Shown piece by piece: positions 49,142 through 60,949 of a stretch of 64,000 nucleotides of DNA. Numbering within the stretch: the first letter of the stretch is position 1; every line of letters begins with the position of its first letter. Under the pieces are notes generated by a model. That model did not search any database. It was given only the letters and a program-made list of their open reading frames with translations, and was not told the DNA's origin. Origin of the DNA: Sanguinoderma infundibulare (lineage: Eukaryota; Basidiomycota; Agaricomycetes; Polyporales; Polyporaceae); the NCBI GenBank assembly GCA_032821775.1, contig JAVLRN010000007.1:2294001-2358000 (forward strand), given 5' to 3'. Position numbers and translations under genes: made by a program.

Positions 49142-50267
49142 ATGTCAACGCAGTCGTCACCAACATTTTACCAGTCGTTGGTGGTATGTCCGCAGCATAC
49201 TGACTTTCGTGCTGGGTAGTGACTCCATGGCAGGCTGGCGGTGTTGCAGGGACGGCCGTCGACCTTCTCTTTTTCCCTATTGATACCGTCAAGACTCGCC
49301 TACAGTCTGCCCAAGGGTTTATTCGCGCTGGAGGGTTCAAAGGGGTTTACAAGGGTATCGGGAGTGTGGTAGTAGGGAGTGCACCAGGAGGTACGTGTCC
49401 ACCCTTCGCTTTTAGACATTCACTCACGACGGCTGCATCGCTCACAGCTGCTGTGTTCTTCTGCACGTATGATACCCTCAAAAGAACTCTGCCCCTACCA
49501 TCGGACTATGCTCCTGTGACCCACATGATCTCGGCCTCTATCGGGGAAGTCGTGCGTGCATCATTGCTCGTAGCGTTCTAATACCTACTGAAAGGCTCAG
49601 TGAAATCCCAGGCTGCATGTTCAATACGTGTACCCACTGAGGTCATCAAGACGCGAACGCAGACGTCGGCATATGGCGCAGCCGCCTCTTCCTTAGCAGC
49701 AGCTCGTCATGTCTTCTCCGCCGAAGGTGTCCGTGGTTTCTACCGTGGATTTGGGACCACCATCATGAGAGAGGTTTGTATGGCGTTCTCATCTTCGTTT
49801 GTTGCTGCTGATACTGCTTCGGGTCAGATTCCTTTCACTTCGCTGCAGTTCCCTCTCTACGAGCTGCTGAAAGTTCGTCTCGCTAAGACGTTCCACAGGC
49901 CACTGTACTCCTACGAAGCCGCCGTCTGCGGAAGCTTTGCCGGAGGGGTAGCGGCCGCACTCACGACACCACTCGACGTGCTTAAGACGCGCGTGATGCT
50001 TGATCTACGGGTTGGTTTCTCTCTAATTTCGCATGGTTTTGCCCGTTTGACCGGTCATCCTAGGACCCGACAAAATCCACCTATCCTTCTTTGCCAACCC
50101 GGCTTCGGAATATCTACTTGAAGGAAGGTGCGAAGGCTCTCTTCGCCGGTGTAGTTCCTCGGACGTTGTGGATATCGGCCGGCGGTGCAGTATTCCTTGG
50201 CGTATACGAGCAAGCTGTCCAAACACTAATGGGCGGTCCTACGAAAACATCCGACACGCTAGACTAG
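49142..50267 (+). CDS. Mitochondrial S-adenosylmethionine carrier (SLC25A26/Pet8-like)
   Basis: Six short exons, about 280 residues. Exon 1 is MSTQSSPTFYQSLV, then AGGVAGTAVDLLFF. Three carrier repeats each have the PX[DE]XX[KR] signature: PIDTVKTRLQS, PTEVIKTRTQT and PLDVLKTRVML. Other motifs are AGGFKGVYKGIGSVVVGSAP, FFCTYDTLK, GFYRGFGTTIMRE, FTSLQFPLYELLK and GAKALFAGVVPRTLWISAGG. The combination of PIDTVKTRLQS with AGGFKGVYKGIG and LQFPLYE is the SAM-carrier pattern. The protein imports SAM into mitochondria in exchange for S-adenosylhomocysteine, feeding methylation of mitochondrial DNA, RNA, lipoate and ubiquinone pathways. The frame is intact through all splice sites. Confidence 0.9.
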
Positions 50268-50490
50268 ATTCCTTACCACCGTACGATAGATTGATAGATT
50301 AACGGACGCCAGTTTGGGCACTATGTATTATGCCGAACTTCCACATTCTCAACATTCGCGGCCAAGGCTTATCGTACATTTTGGTTCGTACTATTGTGCA
50401 GTGCATACCGTATACTAAAACGAGTTAAACAGGCCTGCTTTTGATACGCCCCACGGCGGACGCGAGCACCCAAGGCGAGGTCTTGCCGTT

Positions 50491-51144
50491 TCAGAGGGCC
50501 TTCTCCAAAGTGTCTGCCATCGCGTTCAGCGAGCCGCCACACGCGTCGTCCACACGAAACACTCACCCATGATCTTCTGGCCGGTAGACCGCTGGTCGTG
50601 CTGCCCTTGGCCGCCGTACTGCCCTTGTCCCTGGCCGTACTGCCCGCCCTGCGACTGGCCGTAGTCGTCTCCGTACCCAGTGCCCACGCCAGAACCGCCG
50701 TAGCCCTGGCCTTGGCCAGCACCGGCGCCGGTCTGGTACTGCTGACCCATGGTGTCGTCCCGGCCAGACCGCCCGTACCCGCTCGAGTTGAAGTCGTCGC
50801 TCTCGAACTCTCCCTGGCGCTGGCGGCGCGCGGTCTGGTCCGCGAACGTCGACGGGTCGGTGGGGTCGCCCGTGGGGCCGCCGCCGCCGAAGCCTCCCGA
50901 CCCGTAGCTGTCGCCGGCTGTGGACGCGGAGGCGACAGTCACTGGTCTGCGACGAGCGATGAAGGACGAGCGACGCACCACTTTGGCCTTGACCGCCGAA
51001 CCGGCCGCTGGGCTGGTTCTGGAAACCAGAAGCGCCTTCGTCGTAGCCGTAACCCTGGCGGCCCACGCCAACGTCGCGGCCTCCGACGTTGGAGAACTGG
51101 TTAGGATCGTCGCTGAAATCGGTGGGTCCCCGGCCGTAAGACAT
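50491..51144 (-). CDS. Gly/Gln-rich low-complexity protein, basidiomycete-type
   Basis: Three exons, about 175 residues. It begins MSYGRGPTDFSDDPNQFSNV and has GRQGYGYDEGASGFQNQPS near the N-terminus. After an intron it continues DSYGSGGFGGGGPTGDPTD and GEFESDDFNSSGYGRSGRDD, then a run of GQGQGYGGSG, GQSQGGQYGQG and GQYGGQGQHDQR repeats. The last intron leads to a very short C-terminus (MDTLEKAL). There is no signal peptide, membrane segment or known fold. The composition resembles disordered proteins that form condensates or serve in stress. The N-terminal block recurs in many basidiomycete proteins of unknown function. The gene carries a TATA candidate 47 bases upstream, in contrast to its housekeeping neighbours, which hints at inducible expression. 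Confidence 0.7.
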
Positions 51145-51190
51145 GTTGGAAGATGAGGGATTCTTGTATGTGCAACGTCACGACATCGGC

Positions 51191-51196
51191 TTTATA
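51191..51196 (-). promoter_or_regulatory. Candidate TATA box of the Gly/Gln-rich gene
   Basis: TATAAA on the minus strand, 47 bases upstream of the start codon. This is the best-matching TATA sequence among those noted in the window. Confidence 0.45.
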
Positions 51197-51797
51197 CCAC
51201 TCGACTCGCGGAGAACGTTTGGAGTGTTCATGACGTCGATCGAGTGGGACTCGGGACAACCTGACTTCATCCTCCACGCCTTATGCTCCTAGGTGTCACG
51301 ACAAATACAGTACAGTGTATAAAGACCGAGGCTAACGGTACCTTGTTTTGTTTTTGGCGTCGTGCTCGTCTTGTCACAACTTGGCGTCGATAGTCCCGAG
51401 ACCGACTACGCACCACTGCCTAGACACATGGCGTAGGGGCTCCCAGGAGCCACCAGAAACGCAAACCGCACCTACGCAATCAGAAGTTCTTGTTCAAACG
51501 CTTGCCTGACACGAAAACACTCGACAACGCATTATATCCGTCTAGAACAGATTGTACAAACGTGTAGAGTAAACGAAGAGGCGCAAACAGCAAAGCGAGG
51601 GTAGCGGGATTAGCACATGTGATGGAGTTGCGAATGACGTGTTGTACAATGTAGATATACTTAAGAATCTTCCAGTTAGGTGTCACCAAGACGGAGCAGC
51701 GACAATATTTTACCGTCAATTCATTCCACAGGACTCTAGATGTATTGATAGGAACCCCGCGATCTGAAGCTGAACTCCATGCGCTTGCGCATCAAGT
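51197..51797. other. Intergenic, upstream of Gly/Gln-rich gene and 3' of RING gene
   Basis: About 600 bases with no believable gene. It should contain the promoter of the Gly/Gln-rich gene and the 3' untranslated region of the RING gene. Confidence 0.45.
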
Positions 51798-54180
51798 TCA
51801 ATCCAAATCGTCCGCCGGGTTGTAGCTTGACAGGTGCGGGACATCGTCGCCATCCGTCCCAGGGGACGGCGATGTGGGCATACCCTGCCCGCCTGGAGCG
51901 GGATGAGCCATGTCGAAGGTCGGGGGCGTAGTGGAAACCGCCGTTACCCAAGAAATGTCGGTCGCCGCCGCCGCCGCCGGAACGGCGGGTGTCGCAAGCG
52001 GCTGACTAACAGTGGTGGGTTCCCGCTCCCTCGTTCTTCGCCACTCCAGAAGGTCGCGAGATACACGAGACCGCAAGCCCGATGACCCCGCCTCGACCTG
52101 CTGGCGAAGAGCTTCCAGATGGCGGTTAACAGTGTCGAGAGAATCTACATCCACGTCGTTCGGGGGCGGGTCTCGGGAGACTGGTGTACGGCCCAAACGG
52201 ACGACTTGATCCATCATACGCGGAGACAAGTTGTGGAAGGGAACCACATGCTCGCTGAAGTGTTGTATAGCGATTTCTTGACGGGCGCGTCGGTCCTGAG
52301 CATTGTTGAACCCGAAGGGGTCAAAAGGACGACTGGGCAGATACGATGGACTTGACCGGGAAGCTCCAGACGGAGGAACGATAGGTTCAGAGGGCGGTCG
52401 AGTCGGGGCTTCCTCTGTGTTCTCGGGCTGGGGATTCTGGACTTGCGCGCGGCGCGCCTCCAAGAACTGCTCACGCATCTCCTGCATATCGCGGTACGCA
52501 GTCGCCATGTCGAAGTTTCCGGTTTCGGGATCATAACCCCAAGTCGGTACCTCGAGAATTTCTGAAAGCGGAGCACCCGCTGGTCGTGTCGGTCTAGGTG
52601 GAGCGGCACCACCCGCGAATATGCCCGTACGAGTGCGGAGTGGCGGTGGAGGGTCTACAGACGAGTTAGAGCCATGGCTAACCACCTAAGGAACACTCAC
52701 ATTCGGGCATGACCACATCAGGTCGCTGACGGGGAACACCAGTTTCCTTAACCTTCTCCTCGGCCTCCAGCCAGTCGCGCATGCTTTCTACTTGAGGAGG
52801 CTCCCAGACACGCCGAGGGTGCGTCGGGTCCGGCTCTGGGTCGACCGGCGCGACCCCGTAGAAGCCTCCGGAGACTCGCAACGTTAAGGATAGCGGATCG
52901 ATATCGAATCTACACGATGGGCAAGTTGTTTTCCGCGCCAACCACGGTGAAAGACAGTGTTTGTGGAAGAGGTGTTTGCCTGCACACGGGAAGGCGACCA
53001 CACTGTCCATCTCGAAGCGGTATGGGAGAAGGGCGAACGCGGCAAGCACACGAGAAGCTTCTACGGCGTCGGGGGACTTGTCGACGAGGCCATCTCGGCA
53101 TACTGCGCAACCGTCCACGTCCTCGCCATCGGCAGACCTCAACTTCTCGTACCGGACGATCAGCTCACCGGGGACGACCTCCATACTTTTGAGCAATGTC
53201 TCGGCCCGATGAGGATCGTTGTCCACGCCAGCGATACGCATGGTCAGGTCCGTGACGAAGTCCGGCAGAGGTTGGTTGATGTCTAAAACACCCCTCTGTT
53301 GTCTCTGCTCAGCACTAAATCGGTTGTCACAGGTTGCAGGTCGACTTACCGCCCTCTCAAGCAATGACTGCATCTGGCTGTCGAAATTCGGATAGAAAGT
53401 TGGCATGGGGTGAAAGGCGAAGACACTCGCGGCAGATGTCGCTGGGTTGTGGGATGCTTCCGAGGGGATACGCTCATTTTCGATAATGCGAGCTATGTTA
53501 GCCTCGTCGGATTCGTCCAAGCTTTCATCGTCATCCCAGTCTGCCTCCGACTCGCTCACGTACTCGTCTTCCTCGTCTGAGGAATCAGAGACACTTTGGA
53601 GTGAAGGGAGACTGCTGTCGCTCTCCGCACCATCATCTTCGTCGTTGGCGGCGCCCCTAGTCGGCCGAGTGGTTGCCCGGCCAGAGTTGCCTGGCCTCGC
53701 GAGCACGCCACGGCGCGCACTAGACTGCACAGAGACCGACGATGGAATGGCGGCAGGCGTGGGGTGAAGGGAAGAAGTGGGACCACCGGAAGGTGAGGAG
53801 GTCGAGGTGGCGACTGCACCGGCGAGAGATACAAAGGCGGGTTGAGGCGGCGCAGATTCCACAGACGAGTCGTCGTCTTCTAGAGGAGGAGGTTCGTCGT
53901 CGTCGTCCTCCAGCGTGGGCAGGCTGTCTTCGGACGGATTATTCCTCGACGATAGATGGGAGGTAAAGCCTTCATCTTCCAAAGGCGGGAGGTCGTCGTA
54001 TGTTGTTGGGGGATGATTATGGGCCTCGTTACTGTCTCGAAGTTGCGGGGGCATGAAGTCGGGGTTGGAGAGCATGGCCAGCAGGCTGTCCGACTCCTCG
54101 TCCGTCCTACGTTGAGCGGGGCCAGCCGCAGTTGCTCCGCTGAGCTGGGCGATCACAGAGGAGAACGCTGCAATATCCAT
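51798..54180 (-). CDS. RING-H2 E3 ubiquitin ligase with long disordered arms
   Basis: A minus-strand gene of about three exons and roughly 750 residues. The start MDIAAFSSVIAQLSGATAAG is chosen because the frame upstream shows no coding pattern. The first 280 residues are acidic and Ser-rich (EDDDDEPPPLEDDDSS, SESEADWDDDESLDESDEA). After an intron come LPDFVTDLTMRIAGV and then the RING: CAVCRDGL, about 35 residues, FPCAGKHLFHKHCLSPWL and TTCPSCRFDID. The metal ligands fit the C-x2-C...C-x4-H-x2-H-x2-C...C-x2-C layout. A last exon is Pro/Ser-rich and ends HLSSYNPADDLD. RING-H2 proteins bind E2 enzymes and direct ubiquitin to targets, which are unknown here. It shares a 271-base promoter with the deacetylase gene. 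Confidence 0.85.
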
Positions 54181-54387
54181 GGGCGATATAGCACGTAGAG
54201 TCGGCCAGCCAGAAGGAGAGCAGCAAACAGCAAGAGAATGGCGATCGTCGTCGATGAGAGGAGACAAGGCGTCGTGGCAATGCCCTTGCCCGCTTAGACC
54301 AAGCTTAGACAGCCAACGAACCGCTAAGCAAGGATTCAACATCCGATAGTCTTTTTTGAAATCCCGAAAGCCTGAGCAGCGAGCCAG

Positions 54388-54405
54388 CGCGCGACGCGTC
54401 GCGCG
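54388..54405. promoter_or_regulatory. 18-bp perfect palindrome centred on ACGCGT (MCB) in shared promoter
   Basis: CGCGCGACGCGTCGCGCG reads the same on both strands. It lies in the 271-base gap between the RING and deacetylase start codons, 47 bases upstream of the latter. Its centre is ACGCGT, the MCB element bound by MBF in yeasts. A symmetric site suits control of both divergent genes. Binding is inferred. Confidence 0.45.
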
Positions 54406-54451
54406 TCGTTGAACTGGCGTTGAACGTGAACACGAACCCACTCCAGCCACG

Positions 54452-56586
54452 ATGGCCCAGACCGCGGTATTTCTCCAGAAGGCGTGCCTTCAGCATCGAT
54501 TTATACGGTCGCGAGACACCTCTAACATTGTCGAGCGTCCAGAACGGTTGCGCGCAATTAACATCGGTCTCGCAGCGGCTACCGCGCGATTAGAAGAACA
54601 ATCCGCACTCACAGCGAACGGGGATCCTTCACTCCTTAGTCCCTCGAAGCCAGAAGAGGATGCAGACGAATTGACGAAAGCCCTTGGACAGCTGCGGCTC
54701 TCGCCCCCGTCATGCCCTGATTCACTTGCGCGTGTCCCAGTCACATTTGTCCACAGCGGCGCGTCCGTGGATATCCTCGACCATCCCGCGGTGAAGTTCG
54801 TTCACGGAGACATAGAGCGCGACGTATACCTGGAGAACCTCAAGAAATGGGTCGCCGAGAGTCAAGAAAAGGTGGACAATGGAGGTACCGAGATTCCCGA
54901 AGGTTTCTCACAAGGGGACCTTTATCGTATGTCTCCACAAGTCTGCCATACTTTCTTTTAAATTAATGCCAGTCTTAGTGTGCCCTGGCTCTCTGGATGC
55001 CATCCAAGGATCCCTTGGGACTGTCTGCGAAGCTGTTGACACGATTCTTGGGAACTCCCAAATCATCTCGGAATCGACAAGCGAATCTAGACGTCCCTCA
55101 CAAGCATTTGTCGCTATTCGTCCGCCCGGGCACCACTGCGGGGAGGTAAGCAAACGTGTCAAGAGACACAAATACCCAGACTTACCATGTACCAGGATAC
55201 GCCTTCAGGCTTTTGTTTCGTAAATAACGTAGCAGTTGGCGCTGCACATGGTCTGCCGTCCCGTCGGGTTTAAGGCTTTCTACGAGACTAATAGAGCTAT
55301 AGCGCACCTCAATCACAACATCAATCGCGTCGTGATTCTTGATATCGACTTGCACCATGGTGAGGGTAGCGTTTGGTGAAACAAGCCGTACAATAACTGA
55401 CAAATCGAACAAGGAAACGGAACACAGGCCATCGCTTGGCAAATCAACGAAGAGACCTACCGGAACCAGCTCGAAGCCGAAGGTGGCGCGCCTCCCGGAA
55501 AGCCAGGCTTGCGAGTCTACTACGGCAGCTTACATGACATTCTGTCGTATCCATGTGAGGATGGAAAACCTGAGCTGGTCCAAGCTGCGTCGGTCTCAAT
55601 CCACGGCCCCCATGGTCAACACATCGAGAACATCCACCTACGTCCGTATACTTCCCCCGAGGACTTCTGGGACAACCTGTATACCGGGCCCTACTCCTGT
55701 CTCCTTAAGAAGGCGGGCGAGTTCCTCGACAACACCGGTGGAGCTGGAGATGACGTGTTGGTCTTCATCAGGTCTGCTGTCTTCTCCTCCCCTTCGCTCG
55801 ATAAGGCTAACGCCGCTGTTATCGAGCTGTGGCTTCGACGCATGTGAGCACGAGTATCCTTCCATGTCGCGCCATCAACGTAAAGTCCCAGTATCGTTCT
55901 ATCACCGCTTCGCGCGCGACACCCGTACCTTTGCGGAACGATACGCGAAAGGGCGGCTGATCAGCGTCCTGGAAGGAGGCTACAGTGATCGCGCGCTAAC
56001 GAGCGGCGCTATGGCCCACCTCGCCGGTTTGGTCGATAACGACGACATGGGTGTCGACGAGGACTGGTGGAGCCTCGAGAACCTCACTGCGGTATGTCAT
56101 TTCGGCATTAGCTGTTCTCGCGACAGTGATCCAACACTTCCCCTTCTGTAGCTTGAAGCCGCAACCAAGAAACGACGCGGGGCCCGCCCGTCCCAGAGCG
56201 GACCACCTCCACCACCATGGTTGGCACGAACCGTCGAAGTCTTCGCTTCGATCGACTCCTCCCACACCCTCCCCGCGCTTCCCCGCGCCGCCGTGCCTGC
56301 CTCAGATCGAACGCTGCGCAACCGCAAGCTAGGAAGCGGAACCAGCAGCGGGCGACCAAGTCCCGCAGCGTCTCCAGGCAAGAAGACTTCTGTCTCGAAG
56401 ACAGGGACGGCACGAGGACGGCGCAGCGCTGCCGCGGCACCCACATCCTCCGCGTCCGACGAAAGCGACCTCACGGACGTCTCGAGCGGATCCACATTCG
56501 AGAAGGAGAAGGAAGCGGAGGGCGAGCCGGCACCGAAGAAGTTACCGCGGGTCATCCTGAAGCTGGGACCCGCTCCCGGGGCTTGA
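54452..56586 (+). CDS. HOS3: Histone deacetylase, class II, Hos3-like
   Basis: A plus-strand gene with about five introns, close to 620 residues. It starts MAQTAVFLQKACLQHRFIRS, followed by NIVERPERLRAINIGL, the usual HDAC opening. Catalytic motifs are in order: FVAIRPPGHHCGE (split by an intron), GFCFVNNVAVGAAHAH, VVILDIDLHHGNGTQ (zinc ligands D and H), VYYGSLHDILSYP, VFISCGFDACEHEY (zinc Asp) and LISVLEGGYSDRAL. The active-site tyrosine region GGYS is present. The C-terminal 130 residues are basic and Ser-rich with KKRRGARP and a final LPRVILKLGP. Yeast Hos3 is a homodimeric NAD-independent deacetylase that acts on histones and also at the bud neck and nuclear pores in daughter cells. All catalytic residues are in place. 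Confidence 0.9.
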
Positions 56587-59500
56587 AGGCGGGGATACCC
56601 AATTCACCAGGTTCCACCGACGATTTGAGGCATCAATTCACATCCTTCGCCCTTCTCCCTATCCGACGACAGGAGGCTAGGGCGAATGGATGCAAAGTAT
56701 TCCCGGCATCCGGCTTAACGGCCACTAAGCATGTTGCAAGTACGTGCGATCCCCAAGCAGGTGGTCGCCATCTGTCCGATTCTGTCGTCAGTAGCAGGCA
56801 CTGGACATGAGCCATCCCGACCCTGGCGTATTTGTATGTTATCGAGTCAATCAACCGGCGGAGCACATACGTTAATCCTTGACAGAGTGCTCAGTCGAAA
56901 TCGCACGTCTTCGCTACCGACCCTGTACGACCCCAATTCCGCAACGCTATCTGACGTAGGCGACTTGCCTAGCTCATTGCTGACCTCGCCTAGTACGTAC
57001 AAGGTGGATAACTGAGCATCACGGGCGTCAGTCCCAGCTCACGCCCGACTTGGAATGAGATGAGACTTACCGAACACAGTATTTATTGCGACGCGCGCCA
57101 TCCGCACAGGCGGTAAGACGAAGTGGGCGCCATCTGTCGCTCTTTCCGAGCCTTCTCGACTTCGGACTTCCCCCGCGCCCCGATCGACATCGCAAGCACC
57201 GGCTCGTCGATTCGGCCTCGTCCGGTCTGACCTTTGCGGTGCCATCATCCTGGCGGGTCCTGTACGCCACTGGCAGAGTGTTTTTCCTGTGATCACTGTC
57301 TTCGTGAATCCCCGAGTAGTTGTGATTTGCAGGCCCCCGCATCGGATGACCTGAACATGCACAAATGAGTAGCACTGTGCCTCACAACTTGCGACTTTCC
57401 GAGTCGACGACAGCACCGCTAACAATTTCCTTGCCAGCTAAGCCTATCGGAGCATGTCAGGCCACGGTACTGTCGTGAAATTGTGACGGCAGCTCGCAAC
57501 TCACCGGCCAGCCCCATCTGATTCCGCGCCCGTCGTGGCACACCGAGTTAGAGTGAAGCGAGTGCCAATCACGTCTGTCACCGTTATTAGAGTGATGGCA
57601 TCGGCTTCACACCGGGATTCGCGTTCGGCAGACCATTGGTACTTATGTCGCAGGTTTACTTTAGCAGCGCCTAGGGAGTGCGGCCCGCGTTCCTGACCCA
57701 CCGCACCGCGCCAAATCCGTGCGCGTCTCGCCATCGTCCTTGATGCTTAGAGCTTCTCTCCGAGGAACGCCATGGTCAACTGTCAGCGGTCGCTAGCAAT
57801 ATGACTACGGCAAGAAGACGAAGCAACTAGAAGACACACCTGAAGCCGCGCTCAGCCGTGCAGGCACACGCTACCGGCTGGATGTGCTAGTTGATGATCC
57901 CGGAGTCGGAGGGGCGCGAGAGCGCGGCAGACCCCGTCGGCTCGAACACAGCCGTGTCGCGGACTTGCAACTAGTTCGGGTGTCCGGTCCTGAGCTCATG
58001 AGGCACAAGCTTTGTGGCGGTCCTGAGTCCATCCTCGTCCAATCGTCCAACGACCCGGTTGCCAGCGGCCGTGACTCGAACGCGCCCCGAGAGGCCTATT
58101 GGAATCCGAATCATGGCCATCTCCGAAGGCGGGAGCGAGCGGATCGGACTGGGCGAGGGACCGAACGTGCCAGACACCCGCCGAGACGTTTGTGGGTGCT
58201 TGCTTACTGCCGCGCCTTGGTTTCCATGCGTACTCTAGGGTCGTTTGTTTCGGAGCTATTTGTGAGCGTCTTGATAGCTGCGCGGTACCTTGAAGGACGA
58301 GGGACGTTGTTGTCGTCCTCATGAGTCGGTGTGGATGCATATGGCCAGTCATTACTCCCAGCATTGACGGGAGAGCACTTGTCCCGACTAAGACACATGC
58401 CCGCATAAGCACTTTCCTGGGTTGCACAGAGAGCGGCGCCGAGCGGCTGGATATCTCCGGAAGGGATTCGAGTGCTCCGGAAGAGTTGTTCCGAGATTTT
58501 CGCCATGGAGCGGTCGTAAATATGCACAAGTACGGCGTACGGCCGCCGCACTGTACTTGGAGACAAGTCAGCAGGCTGTGTGCGGCCGTACGCGAATTAC
58601 AGGGTCGAATCTTTGCATATTAGAGCAATGATGATGGGAAAGCTGACGACGACATGTTTTTGGCTGCCGACCCAAGGATGGATGCACCTACAGACTTAAC
58701 GAATGAGCACACGATCGTATGTAGTTCCTATATGCATATGCAGACGTGTGTGCGACCACAATAATCCGTGTCAACATTGTCGAGCGGTTGACATGGCAGC
58801 GGTGAAAACATGTCGCTCTTGGTCATAAACACGGCTGCGGCCCGCCAGAGCACGCTGTGGTATCGGATCAAAGATGCATATCACGACCGTGTTCGACTGA
58901 ACACTTACCTCGGTGGATCGCGGAAGCGAATTGATATAAGCTTGCCAAAAAATAGCGCGCCGGAGCGTCGTGGAGGTCCTTCTATCCTGGAACTTATCCC
59001 TTGCGTGATGATCGTGACAACAGCTCGACAAACGTGGTGCAAAATGCTCACTTGCTATGTGCCGCGTGCGCATCGCTTGCCACTCGGCTCAAACGTGTCC
59101 TGTGGGTAAGTACACAGGATAGATCCATCGTTACCGTATCGACGCGGCGCAGAGTGTGGGGTAAATCACAGGGATGATTGTGCGAGATTCAAGACACGCT
59201 CTGTGGCTGATTGATTGTGTTGCAGGCTTGTGTGTTGCCTCCTACAAGTTGCAACGTGAGTCAACCTGTACGCTGTTGTGACCACTTAATAGACCCACGT
59301 CCTGCCTGGGACCAGCACGATGCCACCGCCTGGATAACAGGCAATCTTTCAGCCTACTCCGCGCCGACCGGAAGCAGGGGTCGAAGATCGGCTCCATCAA
59401 GTGCTTCTTCATAAACAGCAGCAATCCCGAGGACAGCTTCGCGGGGACCGCACGGGCACCGCGAGCTGGTGCTTCTTATCGGCAAAAAACCGGTCGCCAG

Positions 59501-60853
59501 GCTTGCATGGGATTGGCGGACTGGAAACGGCATTGTGTCCGAGGATTTGGCGAGCTGCGCTGACAACTCGGACGCTCACCCCGGGATGGGAGTATTATGG
59601 GAGTGCACACCTCGCGTGTACCACTTTGCACGCTAATCAAGCCATCATGTGGGAAGCGATGAGGGATCGGTATGACCACCCGAGATTATCTCTTGCCTAG
59701 ATGAAGAAGAACGGGGATTGGGTGGGATGTGGCCATGTATATGATTTGCAAGCTTGCTTTGCGACGAGATGGCGTAACGCAGTCCAAGGGATGCTTAGCG
59801 TTTCGCTATAACTGGCTGCCATGATTTTATGGACGCGATGGAGCGAAGGACGCGAGACGAGAATCGACAGTGGCATAGAGAGAGACTCGGATGTGGCACA
59901 AAGCCAGAAAGCCGCCATTGGCTCAACGCCGGTCCATCAACGGACCGCCCCGGACCGTGACCCAACTCACCCCGCGAGCACGGGGCTGCTCGCAACTTGC
60001 GACTCGCCGCAACGCAGCTCATCCGATGCTCTCTAGACTCCTTGTTTCTCCGAACCTCGCACCTGAATTCCTGGCGCTCGTTTATGGGTGTAGATCTACT
60101 GGTCTTGCAGTACAAGGTAGTGGAATTCCTTCCCTCAGCTGTCAGTTTCGTGCTGAGACCAACACAGTTTGTTCATAGGTCGTTAGAATTCGGGCGAAAA
60201 CCCGCACGTTCTGCGAGACGAATAGCACGTTCTGGAACCGATGTACCAGTGCACGGTGTCCATTTCATTTCCGAGGTGAACGTGTTGTCCTCCCCCACCA
60301 TCAAGATAATCGGCTGGAACAGACCCGTCAAGGGATCGCTAGACTTTGTATGGTGGGTTTATATTGTCTTCTAGCCCACTGAAAAAACTAGATGTACGGT
60401 CTTGGGTTTGAGCAAGCTTCTGCGACCAAACCTTTGACCAAACCTTTCTGTCGATCACTGATCGGGATATGAAACGACGGCCATGGCGGGCACTAGCTCG
60501 TTTGAGGACAGCTATGCCGGGTTTGTCTGCGAGTTCAAGCCGTGCTGGTGATTCCTTGCCGTGACAATACTAAGTTCCCTTTGATACTTGTCTAACGAAA
60601 CATTTATCACATGTCCAGTGGCATATAGCAATGCGCCCCCGATCGTTGGTAGGATGGCAACACAAAACGAGCGATCTGACGGTGAGTTGTGGGTCCATGC
60701 CCGTGTCTGGTATAACAGCAGCTAACTCCGCCTTGAGGTTCGCTCCGCCACTACTAAGCGCCTGGCGTCGTTACCGCCGTTGCTTTCCTACCATCACTTC
60801 GAGCACTGTCTTGATCGTGACCCACTTCTCGCCCGTACAATGTCCACAATGCA
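56587..60853. other. Gene-poor terminal region, left part
   Basis: About 4.3 kb downstream of the deacetylase gene. All six frames are broken, and ORFs of up to 146-177 codons lack any domain, splice pattern or codon bias that I can recognise. No transposase, reverse transcriptase or integrase motif was seen. A 12-base GACCAAACCTTT repeat occurs twice in tandem near 60425-60450. It may be decayed transposon or subtelomere-like DNA. Confidence 0.4.
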
Positions 60854-60878
60854 CTGTACCACATGTCATGTGGTACAG
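60854..60878. repeat. 25-bp perfect palindrome
   Basis: CTGTACCACATG, a single T, then CATGTGGTACAG: two 12-base arms with a one-base centre. It ends exactly where the 71-bp palindrome begins. Confidence 0.9.
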
Positions 60879-60949
60879 GTCCAAACCACTTACCGTGTCC
60901 AAAGTATCATGTGGCACATGATACTTTGGACACGGTAAGTGGTTTGGAC
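60879..60949. repeat. 71-bp perfect palindrome (35-bp arms, 1-base centre)
   Basis: The arm 60879-60913 starts GTCCAAACCACTTACC and ends TATCATGTG. After a single G (60914), its exact reverse complement follows at 60915-60949, without a mismatch. The bases just outside do not pair. As RNA it would fold into a perfect 35-bp hairpin with essentially no loop. It lies in the gene-free right end. Confidence 0.95.

Noticed and set aside
54181..54450. Upstream extension of the RING gene reading frame
   Set aside because: The open frame continues upstream of MDIAAFSS, but that part lacks coding character and contains the promoter palindrome.
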